Numbered from the stretch's first letter, positions 1 through 9,500 are shown. The stretch is 50,756 nt of DNA from JBALVT01 sp045110675 (GCA_045110675.1 JBGCGJ010000063.1:1-50756); one strand, 5' to 3'. Notes: generated by a model from the letters alone, not told the origin. Numbers and translations: made by a program.

Positions 1-104
1 CAGAGCAAACGCAGGTAGCGGCCGTGCTAAAAGAGCTCGCCGACGTCCAAGCCAAACTGGAAAGCACCTTTACGCGCTGGGAAGCTCTGGATAGCGGAGG
101 CTAA
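1..104 (+). CDS. C-terminal end of an ABC-F ATPase (partial)
   Basis: An open frame enters from the left edge (first full codon at base 3) and stops at TAA 102-104, giving the last 33 residues of a protein. The tail is a charged coiled coil (VLKELADVQAKLESTF) ending in RWEALDSGG. A coil closed by an RWE-L/D motif is typical of the C-terminal arm of Uup-type ABC-F proteins, which are soluble ATPases acting on ribosomes or DNA rather than transporters. The ATPase domains lie outside the window, so the assignment rests on this tail only. It ends 8 bases before the convergent aminotransferase gene. Confidence 0.5.
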   Translation, partial: EQTQVAAVLKELADVQAKLESTFTRWEALDSGG

Positions 105-111
105 TTCCATT

Positions 112-1299
112 CTAAAGCACTTTGCCGATAGACTGTGCCAGATAGTCAATATTCGTGGCGTTCACCCCGGCGACATTAATTCGCGAAGAGTCCAGCATAT
201 ACACACTGTAATCCTCTCGCAGGGCACGAGTCTGATCTTGAGTTAAGCCCAAAAAGGAAAACATTCCCTTTTCTTTGGCGATAAATCCGAAGTCTCTGTC
301 GCCGACGGCATTGAGCTTGTTCACCAGGTCATTGCGCAAACCATTGATTCGACCACACATCATCTTCAATTCGCTTTTCCAGGTCTGATTAAGCGCCTCA
401 TTACTCAGCAATTGCCCCGCCAGAATCGCACCGTGGGCGGGAGACATAGAGTATACGCGCCGCGCCGCGACCAAGGCCTGACTGACAACCGCCTCAACGC
501 GTTCAGAATTTTTGCAACTGAACATCACTGCACCAGTGCGCTCTCGATACAAACCCATACTTTTAGAACACGACGCGGCTACAATCACTTCAGGCAGACG
601 TTCGACCAACAACCTCAGGCCCGCGGCATCTTCTTCCAAACCATCTCCCAAACCCAGATAGGCGGTATCTATGAAGGGAATCAAACCCTGGCGCTCGGCG
701 ATATCGGCAACCACGCCCCACTGCTCGAGATTGAGATCAGCACCGCAAGGGTTGTGGCAGCAGCCGTGGATCATGACTACATCACCGGCTTTCGCCCTCG
801 CTAAATCTGCGACCATGTCATCAAAGTCCACCCCGTGAGTCTCGGGGTTGTAGTAGCGGTAAGTTTCGATCTCAAGTCCGACACTACCCAACAGAGGAAT
901 ATGTACAGGCCAAGTCGGATCACTCAGCCACACTTTTGAACCCGGTGAAGCTGCATGGATAAGCTCCGCACCAATCCGCAATGCACCACAACCTCCGGGC
1001 GTCTGCACACTGCCGATGCGACCCTCGGCCAAGACCGGACTACTATCACCAAACACCAGGCGCTGCATGCCCGCGTTAAAAGCTTCGTCCCCGACAGGAG
1101 AGATGTAGGCCTTACTGACCTCGTGCTCCACAAGATTTCGCTGGGCCTGTTTAACAGCTTCAAAAACGGGGCAAACACCCTGCTCATCCATATAAATCCC
1201 CACGGTTAAATCCACTTTCGATGGATTAGGATCCTGGCGACAAGCGGCGGACAAACCGAGAATGCTATCCGGAGGAAGAAGGGGCAGCGTATCAAACAT
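112..1299 (-). CDS. Aromatic/aspartate aminotransferase (class I, PLP-dependent)
   Basis: This 395-residue protein matches the length and fold of AspC/TyrB enzymes, which transfer the amino group between aspartate, tyrosine or phenylalanine and 2-oxoglutarate in the cytoplasm. Visible landmarks are the N-terminal substrate segment (VDLTVGIYMDEQG), the NPCGADL motif near residue 185, DTAYLGLGDG near 210, and SCSKSMGLYRERTG near 245, which holds the PLP-binding lysine. The C-terminal SRINVAG arginine would bind the substrate carboxylate. Whether it is AspC or TyrB cannot be settled from sequence alone. It reads the same way as pepD, which ends 82 bases upstream of its start. Confidence 0.88.
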   Translation of the reverse strand: MFDTLPLLPPDSILGLSAACRQDPNPSKVDLTVGIYMDEQGVCPVFEAVKQAQRNLVEHEVSKAYISPVGDEAFNAGMQRLVFGDSSPVLAEGRIGSVQTPGGCGALRIGAELIHAASPGSKVWLSDPTWPVHIPLLGSVGLEIETYRYYNPETHGVDFDDMVADLARAKAGDVVMIHGCCHNPCGADLNLEQWGVVADIAERQGLIPFIDTAYLGLGDGLEEDAAGLRLLVERLPEVIVAASCSKSMGLYRERTGAVMFSCKNSERVEAVVSQALVAARRVYSMSPAHGAILAGQLLSNEALNQTWKSELKMMCGRINGLRNDLVNKLNAVGDRDFGFIAKEKGMFSFLGLTQDQTRALREDYSVYMLDSSRINVAGVNATNIDYLAQSIGKVL

Positions 1300-1380
1300 G
1301 ATTGTAATCTCTGTGGTAGTTAGCGTAGTAATGGTCTGCGTAACGGCAGCTGTTTTGACAAAAGCTCTCGCGAGCTCAGA

Positions 1381-2823
1381 TCAAAGCTCTGCCAATAATG
1401 CCTTCAAAAAACCCCAAAAGGGAAGTACTGTCGATATTTCCAGGCGCTCGGTTGGGGAATGTGCGCCCCGAATCGTAGGACCGAATGACAGTATATCTGT
1501 GTTCGGGTTTTTGCTCTTCAAAATTCCGCACTCCAGCCCGGCGTGAATAGCCTTAATCGCCGGGGTGACATCAAACAGACGTTCGTGCAAGGCAACTGCA
1601 TTGCGCAGCAATTCGCTATCGAAATCGGGTTGCCATCCCGGATAGCCTGCTGAGGGTGTCACTTTCAGGTCATATGCCCCGGCCAAAGCCAGCACCGACT
1701 GTTGCAACGGTACACTTTGCACCTCATTGAAAAAACGGAAGCTCGACTCCAGAAAAAATTTACCCCGATCGAGCCGCGCAATCGCAAGATTGATACTGAT
1801 ATCCACCAGATCCGCCGGCTGCTCCAGATTGTAAGATTGCGCACCATGTGGAAAGGCAGCTAGCACATCCAACACTGTTTTCGTTTCGCTTTTAGATATT
1901 GCACTCTCGGCTGCCGATGGGAGTAGTTCAAACTCCAGGCCCGCATCGTCTTTGGGAAGATAGCTCAGCATCTGTTCGCGCAGACGAGCTAACTCAGCAG
2001 TGATTTGTTCACCGGCACCCGCAGGGCAAGAAAACACTGCAAAGCCTTCACGTGGAATCACATTGTGCGCGACACCTATCTCGAGTGAAACCAATCGCAC
2101 ATGATCAACACTTGCCAGACACTGCCCCAACAACTTTATTGCATTGCCCAATTGTTGATGTATTTGAATTCCTGAATGTCCCCCGGCCAGACCTCTCAGG
2201 GTAAGCTGCCAAACCTCGTCGTCTTCGCTGACGGGACTGTTTTCCCAGTGGCGTTCGAATTCCCATCCGCCGCCTCCTGCGCAGCCAATATACAATTCGT
2301 TCCAGTCTTCCGTGTCCAGATTGAGCATGCGCGTGCCACTCAACATAGAGCCGTCGAGATTCAGCGCACCGCCCAAGCCAGTCTCCTCATCTACCGTAAA
2401 TAACAGTTCCAGTGGCGGGTGGACCACATCGGGATCGGTCATCACTGCCAAGGCAGCGGCACAGCCAACTCCATTGTCCGCTCCCAGCGTTGTCCGGTCA
2501 GCCTGGAGCCAACCCTCTACGACGTTTAAACTCAGGGGGTCTCGGGAAAAATCGTGCTCTTTATCCTCGGTTTTCACGGTCACCATATCCAGGTGATTTT
2601 GAATCGTTACGGTTTCCCGGTCTGACATTCCCTGTGAAGCGGCAACGTAGACAACCAGATTTCCCGTATCATCCATTTGCCAGCGATGGCCTCCACGCTC
2701 CGCCGCAGCAATAACATAGGAGCGAACAGCATCCTCCTCTTTTGAAGGTCGAGGGATTTGTGTAATTTGATAGAAGTGTTCCCAAATATGACTGGGTTGA
2801 TCGGGATAATTTTCGGGTTTCAT
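1381..2823 (-). CDS. pepD: Aminoacyl-histidine dipeptidase (M20 metallopeptidase)
   Basis: At 480 residues it has the usual PepD length. PepD cleaves Xaa-His dipeptides such as carnosine in the cytoplasm using two metal ions. The sequence shows the metal-ligand motifs in order: NHLDMV near residue 77, GADNGVGCAAA near 117, DEETGLGGALNLD near 145, LNLDTED near 173, and the lid-domain motif GGHSGIQIH near 215. A late HAGLECG supplies the last ligand. The ATG start follows a GGAG-like ribosome site. The next minus-strand gene starts 81 bases after its stop. Confidence 0.92.
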   Translation of the reverse strand: MKPENYPDQPSHIWEHFYQITQIPRPSKEEDAVRSYVIAAAERGGHRWQMDDTGNLVVYVAASQGMSDRETVTIQNHLDMVTVKTEDKEHDFSRDPLSLNVVEGWLQADRTTLGADNGVGCAAALAVMTDPDVVHPPLELLFTVDEETGLGGALNLDGSMLSGTRMLNLDTEDWNELYIGCAGGGGWEFERHWENSPVSEDDEVWQLTLRGLAGGHSGIQIHQQLGNAIKLLGQCLASVDHVRLVSLEIGVAHNVIPREGFAVFSCPAGAGEQITAELARLREQMLSYLPKDDAGLEFELLPSAAESAISKSETKTVLDVLAAFPHGAQSYNLEQPADLVDISINLAIARLDRGKFFLESSFRFFNEVQSVPLQQSVLALAGAYDLKVTPSAGYPGWQPDFDSELLRNAVALHERLFDVTPAIKAIHAGLECGILKSKNPNTDILSFGPTIRGAHSPTERLEISTVLPFWGFLKALLAEL

Positions 2824-3234
2824 ACACGCGCTCCGGATCGCCGTGAGGTAAGCGACGCGATTATACCCGACGTGCCTGAGACATTAGTCACAGATTTGAA
2901 GCGCAATTTTTACATCCAATGCCGGACAACTCGGCTTACACTAATAGTGTAGGCCACTATTTGTAACTGGAACGGTAATGAACAGAAGGGATGAGGACAA
3001 AGCGAGCTTGGTGGATTTTCTCCGCAGCATAAAGTTCGCTCGGGAAAATCGGTCGGCGCAAAGCCAAAGCACGGAGTGCCCCACTCACTTTGCCCATTTC
3101 AAACCGATTGCAAAAGGCCCCGCTGATTACAACACTGAAGATCAGCAGCTGATTCGTAGCGCAAATTAAAAAACTTCGCGACAGGCAAGCTTTAACTCTG
3201 TAGCTCTGTAGATACCGGGTAAAGTCAGCCTTAT
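2824..3234. other. Intergenic region with a 13-bp palindrome
   Basis: This gap of about 410 bases separates pepD from the hydrolase. It holds a perfect 13-bp palindrome, ACACTAATAGTGT at 2938-2950, 27 bases upstream of a short plus-strand open frame (2978-3169). The palindrome could be an operator for that frame, but no other promoter element is convincing. I see no RNA gene or terminator with a T tract. Confidence 0.4.
2978..3169 (+). CDS. Small hypothetical protein, 63 aa
   Basis: This is a short polar open frame, rich in D/E/K/R, with no recognisable domain, signal peptide or membrane segment. It starts with ATG after a weak GGAACGG ribosome-site-like stretch and lies just downstream of the palindrome at 2938-2950. 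It is convergent with the hydrolase gene, 65 bases beyond its end. Nothing beyond the open frame and its position supports a real gene. Confidence 0.3.
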   Translation: MNRRDEDKASLVDFLRSIKFARENRSAQSQSTECPTHFAHFKPIAKGPADYNTEDQQLIRSAN

Positions 3235-4077
3235 TCAGGTCCCGGCAGCCACCATGGATCGAAGCCCCTTTCTCACTCTTTCGCTCCCGCAGATAGCCCA
3301 GCGATCTTCTGCAGAAACCAGATGGTTTGCTATCACCGCGAATACGATAGGGTTAAACGGAAAACCCACATGACTTGCCAACACGGCAACGTTCTTCACA
3401 TAAGCGGGATCTGCCTGGCATCGGGCAATACTCTCCCCAACAATGCCATCCGATTTGCTATATAGAGCGAGCACCGGGACCGTTAAATCTCCGCCGCGAT
3501 AGGTGTGCGCCGTCCAACGAGCAAGCGACGCCTCGTCAACCTCCACTTTATTGTCGTAAATTCTTCCCATCACATTGTACAGAGCGGTTCCACGCGGGTC
3601 GCCGTAAGGTGTACCCAAGGTAATAACCTGGCGTATCCACTGTGGAAATCGATGGGCCAATGAGACTGAATACAGGCCACCCAGACTCCAGCCAATCAAT
3701 GTGACCTTGCGACCACTGGCAACAAATTCCTTTTCGACTCGTTCTGCGATTTGATCTTCAACTTTTTCACGATGATCTAAAAAATCATCCAAAGAACTCG
3801 GGCGGACCTCGGAGCTATTTCGACCCAGCCCCCAAGGGACCGCTTTGTAGCCGCGATTGCTAAGAAATTTTCGGAGTTGAGCCGTCGATCCATCAGCACC
3901 CATAAAACCCGGGATAGTCATGATGCTATGCCCATCCCCCTTGGGCAGAGTTTTGAGCAAGGGACTCAGCATAGCCGTGCTGCTAATTTCCAGAAGAACC
4001 CTGCTGAGCTCCAAAACACTGTGGCGCAGCTTCGGTGGCTGAGGATCTGTATTATAAGCCGGATAAATTGCCCCCAT
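3235..4077 (-). CDS. Alpha/beta hydrolase, lipase/esterase-like
   Basis: This 280-residue protein has the nucleophile elbow GWSLGG near residue 128, where S is the predicted catalytic serine, followed by QVITLGTPYGDP, a pattern seen in lipase and PGAP1-like esterases. SDGIVG near residue 210 probably carries the acid and the ASHVG segment near 235 the histidine. There is no clear signal peptide, so it is probably cytoplasmic or membrane-associated. The start is well set by AAGGAG, 6 bases before the ATG. The substrate cannot be told. Confidence 0.75.
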   Translation of the reverse strand: MGAIYPAYNTDPQPPKLRHSVLELSRVLLEISSTAMLSPLLKTLPKGDGHSIMTIPGFMGADGSTAQLRKFLSNRGYKAVPWGLGRNSSEVRPSSLDDFLDHREKVEDQIAERVEKEFVASGRKVTLIGWSLGGLYSVSLAHRFPQWIRQVITLGTPYGDPRGTALYNVMGRIYDNKVEVDEASLARWTAHTYRGGDLTVPVLALYSKSDGIVGESIARCQADPAYVKNVAVLASHVGFPFNPIVFAVIANHLVSAEDRWAICGSERVRKGLRSMVAAGT

Positions 4078-4243
4078 AAGGGCTCCTTAATAAGCTGAAT
4101 ATGCATTCATTGTGGCCAGAATACCCGTCGGAATACAGCGAAACCTGAGGTACGTGGTTCAATAATTTATGCTAGAATGTGCCCCTTCGCGCCAAAAGTA
4201 ACCGATTACATTCAAATAGATCTGCAGAGCCAACAATAAGACA
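4078..4243 (+). promoter_or_regulatory. Divergent promoter region, hydrolase / cmoA
   Basis: This 166-base divergent gap must hold the start signals for cmoAB to the right and the hydrolase to the left. An AT-rich stretch with TATGCTAGAAT (about 4168-4178) is a reasonable -10 region for cmoA. The -35 is not clear. The call rests on position and base composition only. Confidence 0.35.
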
Positions 4244-4975
4244 GTGAGCGACGATCAAGACACTATTTACGCGGCCCCACTGAATCAACCCGGCCTGTTT
4301 GCGTTTGATAAAAACGTGGCCAAAGTCTTCCCCGACATGATTCAACGATCTGTTCCCGGCTATGCGACTATTATCGCCATGACCGGACTGATGGCCGGCC
4401 GCTACGCACAGGCCGGCAGCAATATTTACGATCTTGGCTGCTCATTGGGCGCATCAACACTGGCGATGCGCCACAATATTCGCCAGCGCGATTGCAACAT
4501 TATTGGCGTGGACAACTCGCCCGCCATGCTGGAGCGCTGTCAACGTATTCTAGATGCGGATCCCAATGACATTCCAACGACCCTGAACTGCGCCAATCTG
4601 CAGGACACGCAAATTGAAGATGCCTCTGTGGTTGTTCTGAATTTCACCTTGCAGTTCATTAAACGCGAACAGCGTGACAAGGTTATCCAACATATCTATA
4701 ACGGGCTGCGGCCCGGTGGTATTATGGTGCTCTCTGAAAAAGTCACCTTCGAAGACACCCACTTGGATGAATTGAACATCGACCTTCACCACGAATTCAA
4801 ACGTGCCAACGGTTACAGCGAATTGGAAATTGCGCAGAAACGCGACGCTATAGAGCACGTTCTGCTGCCGGAAACACTTAAGCAACACAAGCAACGGATA
4901 TCGGAAGCGGGTTTTGGCAGCTGCGACGTGTGGTTTCAGTGCTTTAACTTTGCTTCGCTCGTGGCACTAAAATGA
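4244..4975 (+). CDS. cmoA: Carboxy-S-adenosyl-L-methionine synthase
   Basis: This 243-residue enzyme converts SAM and prephenate to carboxy-SAM, the donor that CmoB uses to build 5-oxyacetyluridine at tRNA position 34. It closely follows the E. coli protein as I recall it: VFPDMIQRSVPGY near residue 27, the SAM-binding YDLGCSLGAST near 63, DNSPAMLERC near 87, VVLNFTLQF near 126 and the C-terminal WFQCFNFASLVALK. The start is a GTG. The stop overlaps the cmoB start by 4 bases (ATGA), so the two are translationally coupled. Confidence 0.96.
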   Translation: MSDDQDTIYAAPLNQPGLFAFDKNVAKVFPDMIQRSVPGYATIIAMTGLMAGRYAQAGSNIYDLGCSLGASTLAMRHNIRQRDCNIIGVDNSPAMLERCQRILDADPNDIPTTLNCANLQDTQIEDASVVVLNFTLQFIKREQRDKVIQHIYNGLRPGGIMVLSEKVTFEDTHLDELNIDLHHEFKRANGYSELEIAQKRDAIEHVLLPETLKQHKQRISEAGFGSCDVWFQCFNFASLVALK

Positions 4976-5964
4976 TCGACTACCAACCCCTAATACGGCG
5001 CTGGCAGGACGGCAAGTTCGCCCGTTGGGCGGAGGTACTCGAGCGCCAAATTCGTCACGGACTCTCCCACGAACGCTTTGGGGATTTAGAAAAGTGGCAG
5101 GAGTCAATGGCCAAGCTCCCCGACCTCGTCGCAGATACGATTCACCTGGGCACCGCCAAGGTGGGCGCCAATAGCAAAGCACCACTGGACGACGAGACAC
5201 GCGAACAGCTGCGCGAAGCGCTAATGGGACTGCATCCATGGCGCAAAGGGCCCTTCGAATTGTTCGGCGTGCACATCGACACCGAATGGCGCTCCGACTG
5301 GAAGTGGGAAAGATTACAACAGCGAATCGATCCACTGGTGGGAAGAAAAGTTTTAGACGTCGGCTGCGGCAGCGGTTACCACTGCTGGAGAATGTTGGGC
5401 GACGGCGCCGCAGAGGTGATCGGTATCGATCCCACCCCCTTGTTCGTTATGCAATTTTGGACCCTACAAAAGTATATGCAGCGCGATCATGTCTGGGTAT
5501 TGCCGGTGGGTATTCAGCACGTACCCCCCAAACTCCACGCCTTTGATACGGTTTTCTCAATGGGAATTTTGTATCACCGAAAATCGCCCATGGATCATCT
5601 TCAGGATTTGAAGAACTGTCTCAAGCCAGGCGGACAACTGGTGTTGGAAACTCTGGTCATTGAAGGCGGCCCTGGAGATACGCTTGTCCCTGAAGGTCGA
5701 TATGCGAGGATGGGGAATGTTTGGTTCATTCCCTCCTGCGATACCTTAATAAGCTGGCTGCGCAAATTGGGCTTTGTCGAACCCGAGTTGATCGATGTTT
5801 CGATGACCACCACGGATGAACAGCGCTCTACTCCATGGATGCGATTTCACTCGCTGGCGAAATTTCTCGATCCGGATGATAGTTCAAAATCCCTTGAAGG
5901 TTATCCGGCTCCGCGGCGAGCCATTGTGACCGCCCGAGTTCCCGGTAACTTTAAACTCGGCTAG
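4972..5964 (+). CDS. cmoB: tRNA U34 carboxymethyltransferase
   Basis: This 330-residue enzyme transfers the carboxymethyl group from carboxy-SAM to 5-hydroxyuridine at the tRNA wobble position. The N-terminal part (about 1-110) is the CmoB-specific extension; KGPFELFGVHIDTEWRSDWKW follows near residue 85. The methyltransferase core starts with LDVGCGSGYHCWRM near residue 128. Motifs GIDPTPLF and SMGILYHRKSP are family hallmarks. It overlaps cmoA by 4 bases, and its 3' side faces lon across a repeat-filled gap. Confidence 0.96.
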   Translation: MIDYQPLIRRWQDGKFARWAEVLERQIRHGLSHERFGDLEKWQESMAKLPDLVADTIHLGTAKVGANSKAPLDDETREQLREALMGLHPWRKGPFELFGVHIDTEWRSDWKWERLQQRIDPLVGRKVLDVGCGSGYHCWRMLGDGAAEVIGIDPTPLFVMQFWTLQKYMQRDHVWVLPVGIQHVPPKLHAFDTVFSMGILYHRKSPMDHLQDLKNCLKPGGQLVLETLVIEGGPGDTLVPEGRYARMGNVWFIPSCDTLISWLRKLGFVEPELIDVSMTTTDEQRSTPWMRFHSLAKFLDPDDSSKSLEGYPAPRRAIVTARVPGNFKLG

Positions 5965-6046
5965 CCTCAAAATGAAATCCACTATTCCAACCCGAAAAAC
6001 CGACTCAAATATACCTGTTCTTTAAAAATTTCGAACGTAGAAATGA

Positions 6047-6340
6047 AGCTTGGAAGCCTGATGGGCGTTGGCAAACCGTCGAGCGCATGGATGTGCGGGG
6101 CGGCCATCCGCGAGCCGAGCCCCCATGGACGGGTTTACGGCGTGTTTGCAAACGCCCATCAGGGTTCCTAGCGCCTCGGAGCCTTTTAAAAACACTAAAA
6201 AGGCAGTTCTAAACCAGCTGGGGACGCCAATTGCTACTAAGTCCTGTCCAGGCACGCCGTGAACCCATCCATGGGGGCTTGACGGTAGCATCCATGCTAC
6301 CGACAGCCTTGACAGGACTTAGTAGCAATCGGCTATCGCT
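6047..6340. repeat. Composite palindromic repeat, copy 1 (between cmoB and lon)
   Basis: There are two palindromes in tandem. The first has arms at 6052-6076 and 6144-6168 (23 of 25 bases complementary) around a 67-base core. The second has arms at 6230-6248 and 6311-6329 (19 of 19) around a core with two smaller hairpins, CCCATCCATGGG and GGTAGCATCCATGCTACC. The two cores are related and point in opposite directions. The spacer between them resembles that of copy 3 in reverse complement. The element fills most of the gap between convergent cmoB and lon, where it could act as a two-way terminator, but neither palindrome has a T tract. Confidence 0.85.
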
Positions 6341-6383
6341 CACGAACATTTTCCCCATTAAACAGCTTCTAGAAAAAACCAAA

Positions 6384-8822
6384 TCAGTGCAGAGATTTTT
6401 CATCCCTGTGGTCTTCGAAAGCAAACTCAAACACATCGCGGAAATTACGCGCAAAGTGCACATCCATTCCCTCTCGCAGATAATCGGGAAGCTCTTCAAA
6501 ATCCCGTTTATTCGCATGGGGAAGAATCAACTCCATGATCTTACTGCGCCGTGCCGCAATCACCTTTTCGCGAATGCCACCCACAGGTAAAACCTGCCCG
6601 GTAAGCGTCATTTCACCTGTCATGGCCAGGGGACGTTTAATCCTCTCCTTCTTTGCCAGGGAAACCAGCGCGGTAGCCATAGTAATGCCGGCGCTGGGGC
6701 CGTCTTTTGGCGTTGCACCTTCAGGCACGTGCAAGTGCACCATACACATGTCGAAGAAATCCCTGTCACAACCGTAGTCCTTGAGATGAGAAATCACATA
6801 ACTGTAGGCGATTTGCGCAGATTCCTGCATGGTCTCTCCCAACCGGCCCGTAAACTTGAAGCCACGATTGAGCGTATGCACTTGTGAGGATTCAACCGAC
6901 AGTGTGACCCCACCCATCGCTGTCCAGGCCAGGCCGGTAACAACACCAACCCCGCGCATGGGTTTGTCGGTCTGAAACGGAGGCTTGCCTAATAGATCAT
7001 CAATGTCTTTTTTGGCCACGCGAATTTTTTCGCCCTTGCCATCCAACAGCTTAACAATCGACTTACGCATAATGCGCGCCAGCTGTTTCTCCAGGGTTCG
7101 AACGCCCGCTTCACGGCAATAGGAATCGATAACGTATTTTAGGCCCGCGTCGTTGAGTTTTAGTTGATCGTCGCTGAGCCCGTGACGGATCAGCTGGTTT
7201 GGCCACAGGTGATTCTTGGCGATCAGGAGTTTTTCCTCGGCAACATATCCGGAGAGACGCAGAGTCTCCATCCGGTCGAGCAAGGGCCCGGGTATGGTAT
7301 CCAACTGATTGGCCGTGCAGATAAAGAGCACCTTTGATAAATCCAATCGAAGGTCCAAGTAGTGATCAAGGAACTCTGAATTTTGCTCGGGATCGAGCAC
7401 TTCAAGTAATGCAGAAGCTGGATCGCCCTGATAAGAAGCACCTATCTTGTCAATCTCATCGAGCATTATGACTGGATTCGAAACCTGCACCTCTTTGAGG
7501 GCCTGGACGAATTTCCCGGGCATAGCGCCCACGTAGGTTCTGCGATGGCCTTTGATTTCAGCTTCATCGCGCATACCACCAAGACTAAAACGATAAAACT
7601 TGCGCCCCAATGCATCCGCCACAGAGCGTCCGATACTGGTTTTGCCCACGCCAGGAGGACCCACCAGAAGCAATATAGATCCGGCTATTTCTCCTTTGAA
7701 AGAACCCACCGCAAGAAACTCGGCAATGCGTTCTTTCACATCTTCCAGACCATCGTGGTGCTCATTGAGAACCTTGCGAGCGCGAGCCAGATCCAAGTTG
7801 TCCTCGGATTCAACGCCCCAGGGAACTGAGGTTGCCCAGTCGAGGTAATTGCGTGTAACCCCATACTCCGGCGATCCTTTTTCAAGTATGGAGAGTTTTT
7901 GTAACTCCTCATCGATGCGTTTGGCTGCCGCTTCGGGGACGTTCATTTCGGACATTCTCGACTCGAACATCTCAACATCGGAGGTTCGATCGTCTTTGGA
8001 AATACCCAACTCTTTCTGAATGATTTTAAGTTGTTCACGCAGAAAAAATTCCCGCTGCTGTTCGGAGACTTTCTCGTTGACCTGGCTGGTAATCTGACCC
8101 TGCAGCTCAGCGACTTCTCGTTCTTTTCGCAGCAACACCAGTACTTTTTCAATTCTGGATCGCAGAGGCAAGGTGTCCAGAATTTCCTGCAGCTGTTCGC
8201 CCTTGGCAGTGGTTAACGCAGCGGAAAAATCTGCCAATATACTCGGTTGATTGGGGCTAAAGTTGGCCAGGTATTGTTTTAGCTCCTCGCTGTACAGAGG
8301 GTTGAGGGGCAGCAGTTCTTTTATCTCCTTGATCAAAGCCATGGCATAGGCTCTGATTTCAGAACTGTCGCGATTTTCCTGACTGCGGGGGTACTCAACC
8401 TGCGCCAGATAGGGCGGTTTGTCGCTGAGCCAGCGAACCACACGAAAGCGTTTCACTCCCTGGGCGAGATACTGGCCGATGCTTTCACCACCAGCAGGAG
8501 AGCGGTGCAGGCGCACAACACAACCCATTTGCGGAAACTGACCTGGACTCAGCTGCCGGGGCATCGTTCCCTCCGCGGTTAACTCCTTGACAAAACTCAG
8601 ACCAATCAAGCCGCGCCCCGCTTCATCGACTGCTTTTAGAGTTTCCCCCCATTCGTTGGAGTTGATTGCTACGGGTTGCACCTGACCCGGGAAAAAAGGT
8701 CGGTTGGGAATAGGCATGATGTGGAGTGTATCCGGCAGTACATCGTCGGCAATAGCCGGCGCATGCTCGCCTTGGGAGGGAGACATCAACTCAGGTTCAA
8801 GAGACTGATCACTGTCGGCCAT
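6384..8822 (-). CDS. lon: Lon-family ATP-dependent protease
   Basis: This is an 812-residue Lon protease of normal family length. An N-terminal LON substrate-binding domain (about 25-220, PNRPFFPGQVQPV) is followed by a coiled segment, the AAA+ domain with Walker A GPPGVGKTS and Walker B VIMLDEIDK, and the C-terminal protease with KDGPSAG (catalytic serine) and VIAARRSKI (catalytic lysine). I start it at the ATG at 8822 because AAGGTG lies 9 bases upstream; an in-frame GTG at 8834 is less well placed. No clpX lies beside it, so it may be a second lon rather than the main one. Confidence 0.9.
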   Translation of the reverse strand: MADSDQSLEPELMSPSQGEHAPAIADDVLPDTLHIMPIPNRPFFPGQVQPVAINSNEWGETLKAVDEAGRGLIGLSFVKELTAEGTMPRQLSPGQFPQMGCVVRLHRSPAGGESIGQYLAQGVKRFRVVRWLSDKPPYLAQVEYPRSQENRDSSEIRAYAMALIKEIKELLPLNPLYSEELKQYLANFSPNQPSILADFSAALTTAKGEQLQEILDTLPLRSRIEKVLVLLRKEREVAELQGQITSQVNEKVSEQQREFFLREQLKIIQKELGISKDDRTSDVEMFESRMSEMNVPEAAAKRIDEELQKLSILEKGSPEYGVTRNYLDWATSVPWGVESEDNLDLARARKVLNEHHDGLEDVKERIAEFLAVGSFKGEIAGSILLLVGPPGVGKTSIGRSVADALGRKFYRFSLGGMRDEAEIKGHRRTYVGAMPGKFVQALKEVQVSNPVIMLDEIDKIGASYQGDPASALLEVLDPEQNSEFLDHYLDLRLDLSKVLFICTANQLDTIPGPLLDRMETLRLSGYVAEEKLLIAKNHLWPNQLIRHGLSDDQLKLNDAGLKYVIDSYCREAGVRTLEKQLARIMRKSIVKLLDGKGEKIRVAKKDIDDLLGKPPFQTDKPMRGVGVVTGLAWTAMGGVTLSVESSQVHTLNRGFKFTGRLGETMQESAQIAYSYVISHLKDYGCDRDFFDMCMVHLHVPEGATPKDGPSAGITMATALVSLAKKERIKRPLAMTGEMTLTGQVLPVGGIREKVIAARRSKIMELILPHANKRDFEELPDYLREGMDVHFARNFRDVFEFAFEDHRDEKSLH

Positions 8823-8947
8823 AGGATTTCGCACCTTTACTCAAAAATCGTCTTCAGCTTTATAAGATAAGGCCGATTCAGCATTTTTCAACGTAGGCGG
8901 AAATTTCCGGGGATTGGTATCGCCGCTACCTAAAGGATACGACCTTT

Positions 8948-8997
8948 GCGGCCCGACCTGCGCGGCCCGACCTGCGCGGCCCGACCTGCGCGGCCCG
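8948..8997. repeat. 14-bp tandem repeat, 3.6 copies
   Basis: The unit GCGGCCCGACCTGC occurs at 8948-8961, 8962-8975 and 8976-8989 without a mismatch, followed by a partial fourth unit. The array ends just before the stop codon of the DUF1820 gene. The perfect identity suggests a recent slippage expansion. Confidence 0.9.
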
Positions 8998-8998
8998 T

Positions 8999-9343
8999 CT
9001 ACTCGTCTCCCCCGCTCTGGCCGGGTTGCATAGTGCTGAATGGGAAACTGGCAACATTACCCTCGCCCGATGCTGCATCTGAGATCTTACCGGTACCTTC
9101 TTTATCGACTTCGTCAATACGGATAATCGCCTGAAGGGGAATGTAGCTGCGTTTGACACCAGAGAATTCGCTCTTGAGCTTCTCTTCGCTTGGATCGACC
9201 AAGATAGCGCTGCGCTCGCCAAACACAAACTCTTCCACTTCGATAAATCCCCACATATCACTTTGGTATATCTGGTGCGCGAAGACTTCGAACACCTGGT
9301 TGTTGTTGTGGAAGATCACCTTGTAAACGGGTTGGTTTGCCAT
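8999..9343 (-). CDS. DUF1820 family protein
   Basis: This 114-residue protein begins MANQPVYKVIFHNNNQVFEV and continues with AHQIYQSDMWGFIEVEEFVFG, the signature of DUF1820, a small cytoplasmic family of unknown function found in gammaproteobacteria. I chose the ATG at 9343 because GAGGCAG lies just upstream and family members begin here; a longer frame to 9400 has no support. The C-terminal 20 residues are polar and low in complexity. It is divergent from miaB. Confidence 0.8.
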   Translation of the reverse strand: MANQPVYKVIFHNNNQVFEVFAHQIYQSDMWGFIEVEEFVFGERSAILVDPSEEKLKSEFSGVKRSYIPLQAIIRIDEVDKEGTGKISDAASGEGNVASFPFSTMQPGQSGGDE

Positions 9344-9465
9344 TGCTGCCTCATGCGCTGATCGCGAGAACTGGTCGCATGAAAAGTCGGATGCGACCAC
9401 CTGATTTCAGGGGGCGGCAATATTACCACCATCTGTCGAGAATTCCAGCCTACAACCCCCATAAA

Positions 9466-9500
9466 GTCTAGGTTTAAGCCAATCATATCGGTATAATCCG
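9466..9500 (+). promoter_or_regulatory. Probable promoter of the miaB operon
   Basis: A perfect -10 hexamer TATAAT lies at 9492-9497, with a TTTAAG-like -35 about 17 bases upstream. It sits about 70 bases before the chosen miaB start and is the only good sigma-70 element in front of the core operon. Confidence 0.45.

Noticed and set aside
6047..6340. A CRISPR array from the repeated palindromes
   Set aside because: The repeats are not regularly spaced, the units are too long, and no cas gene is in the window.
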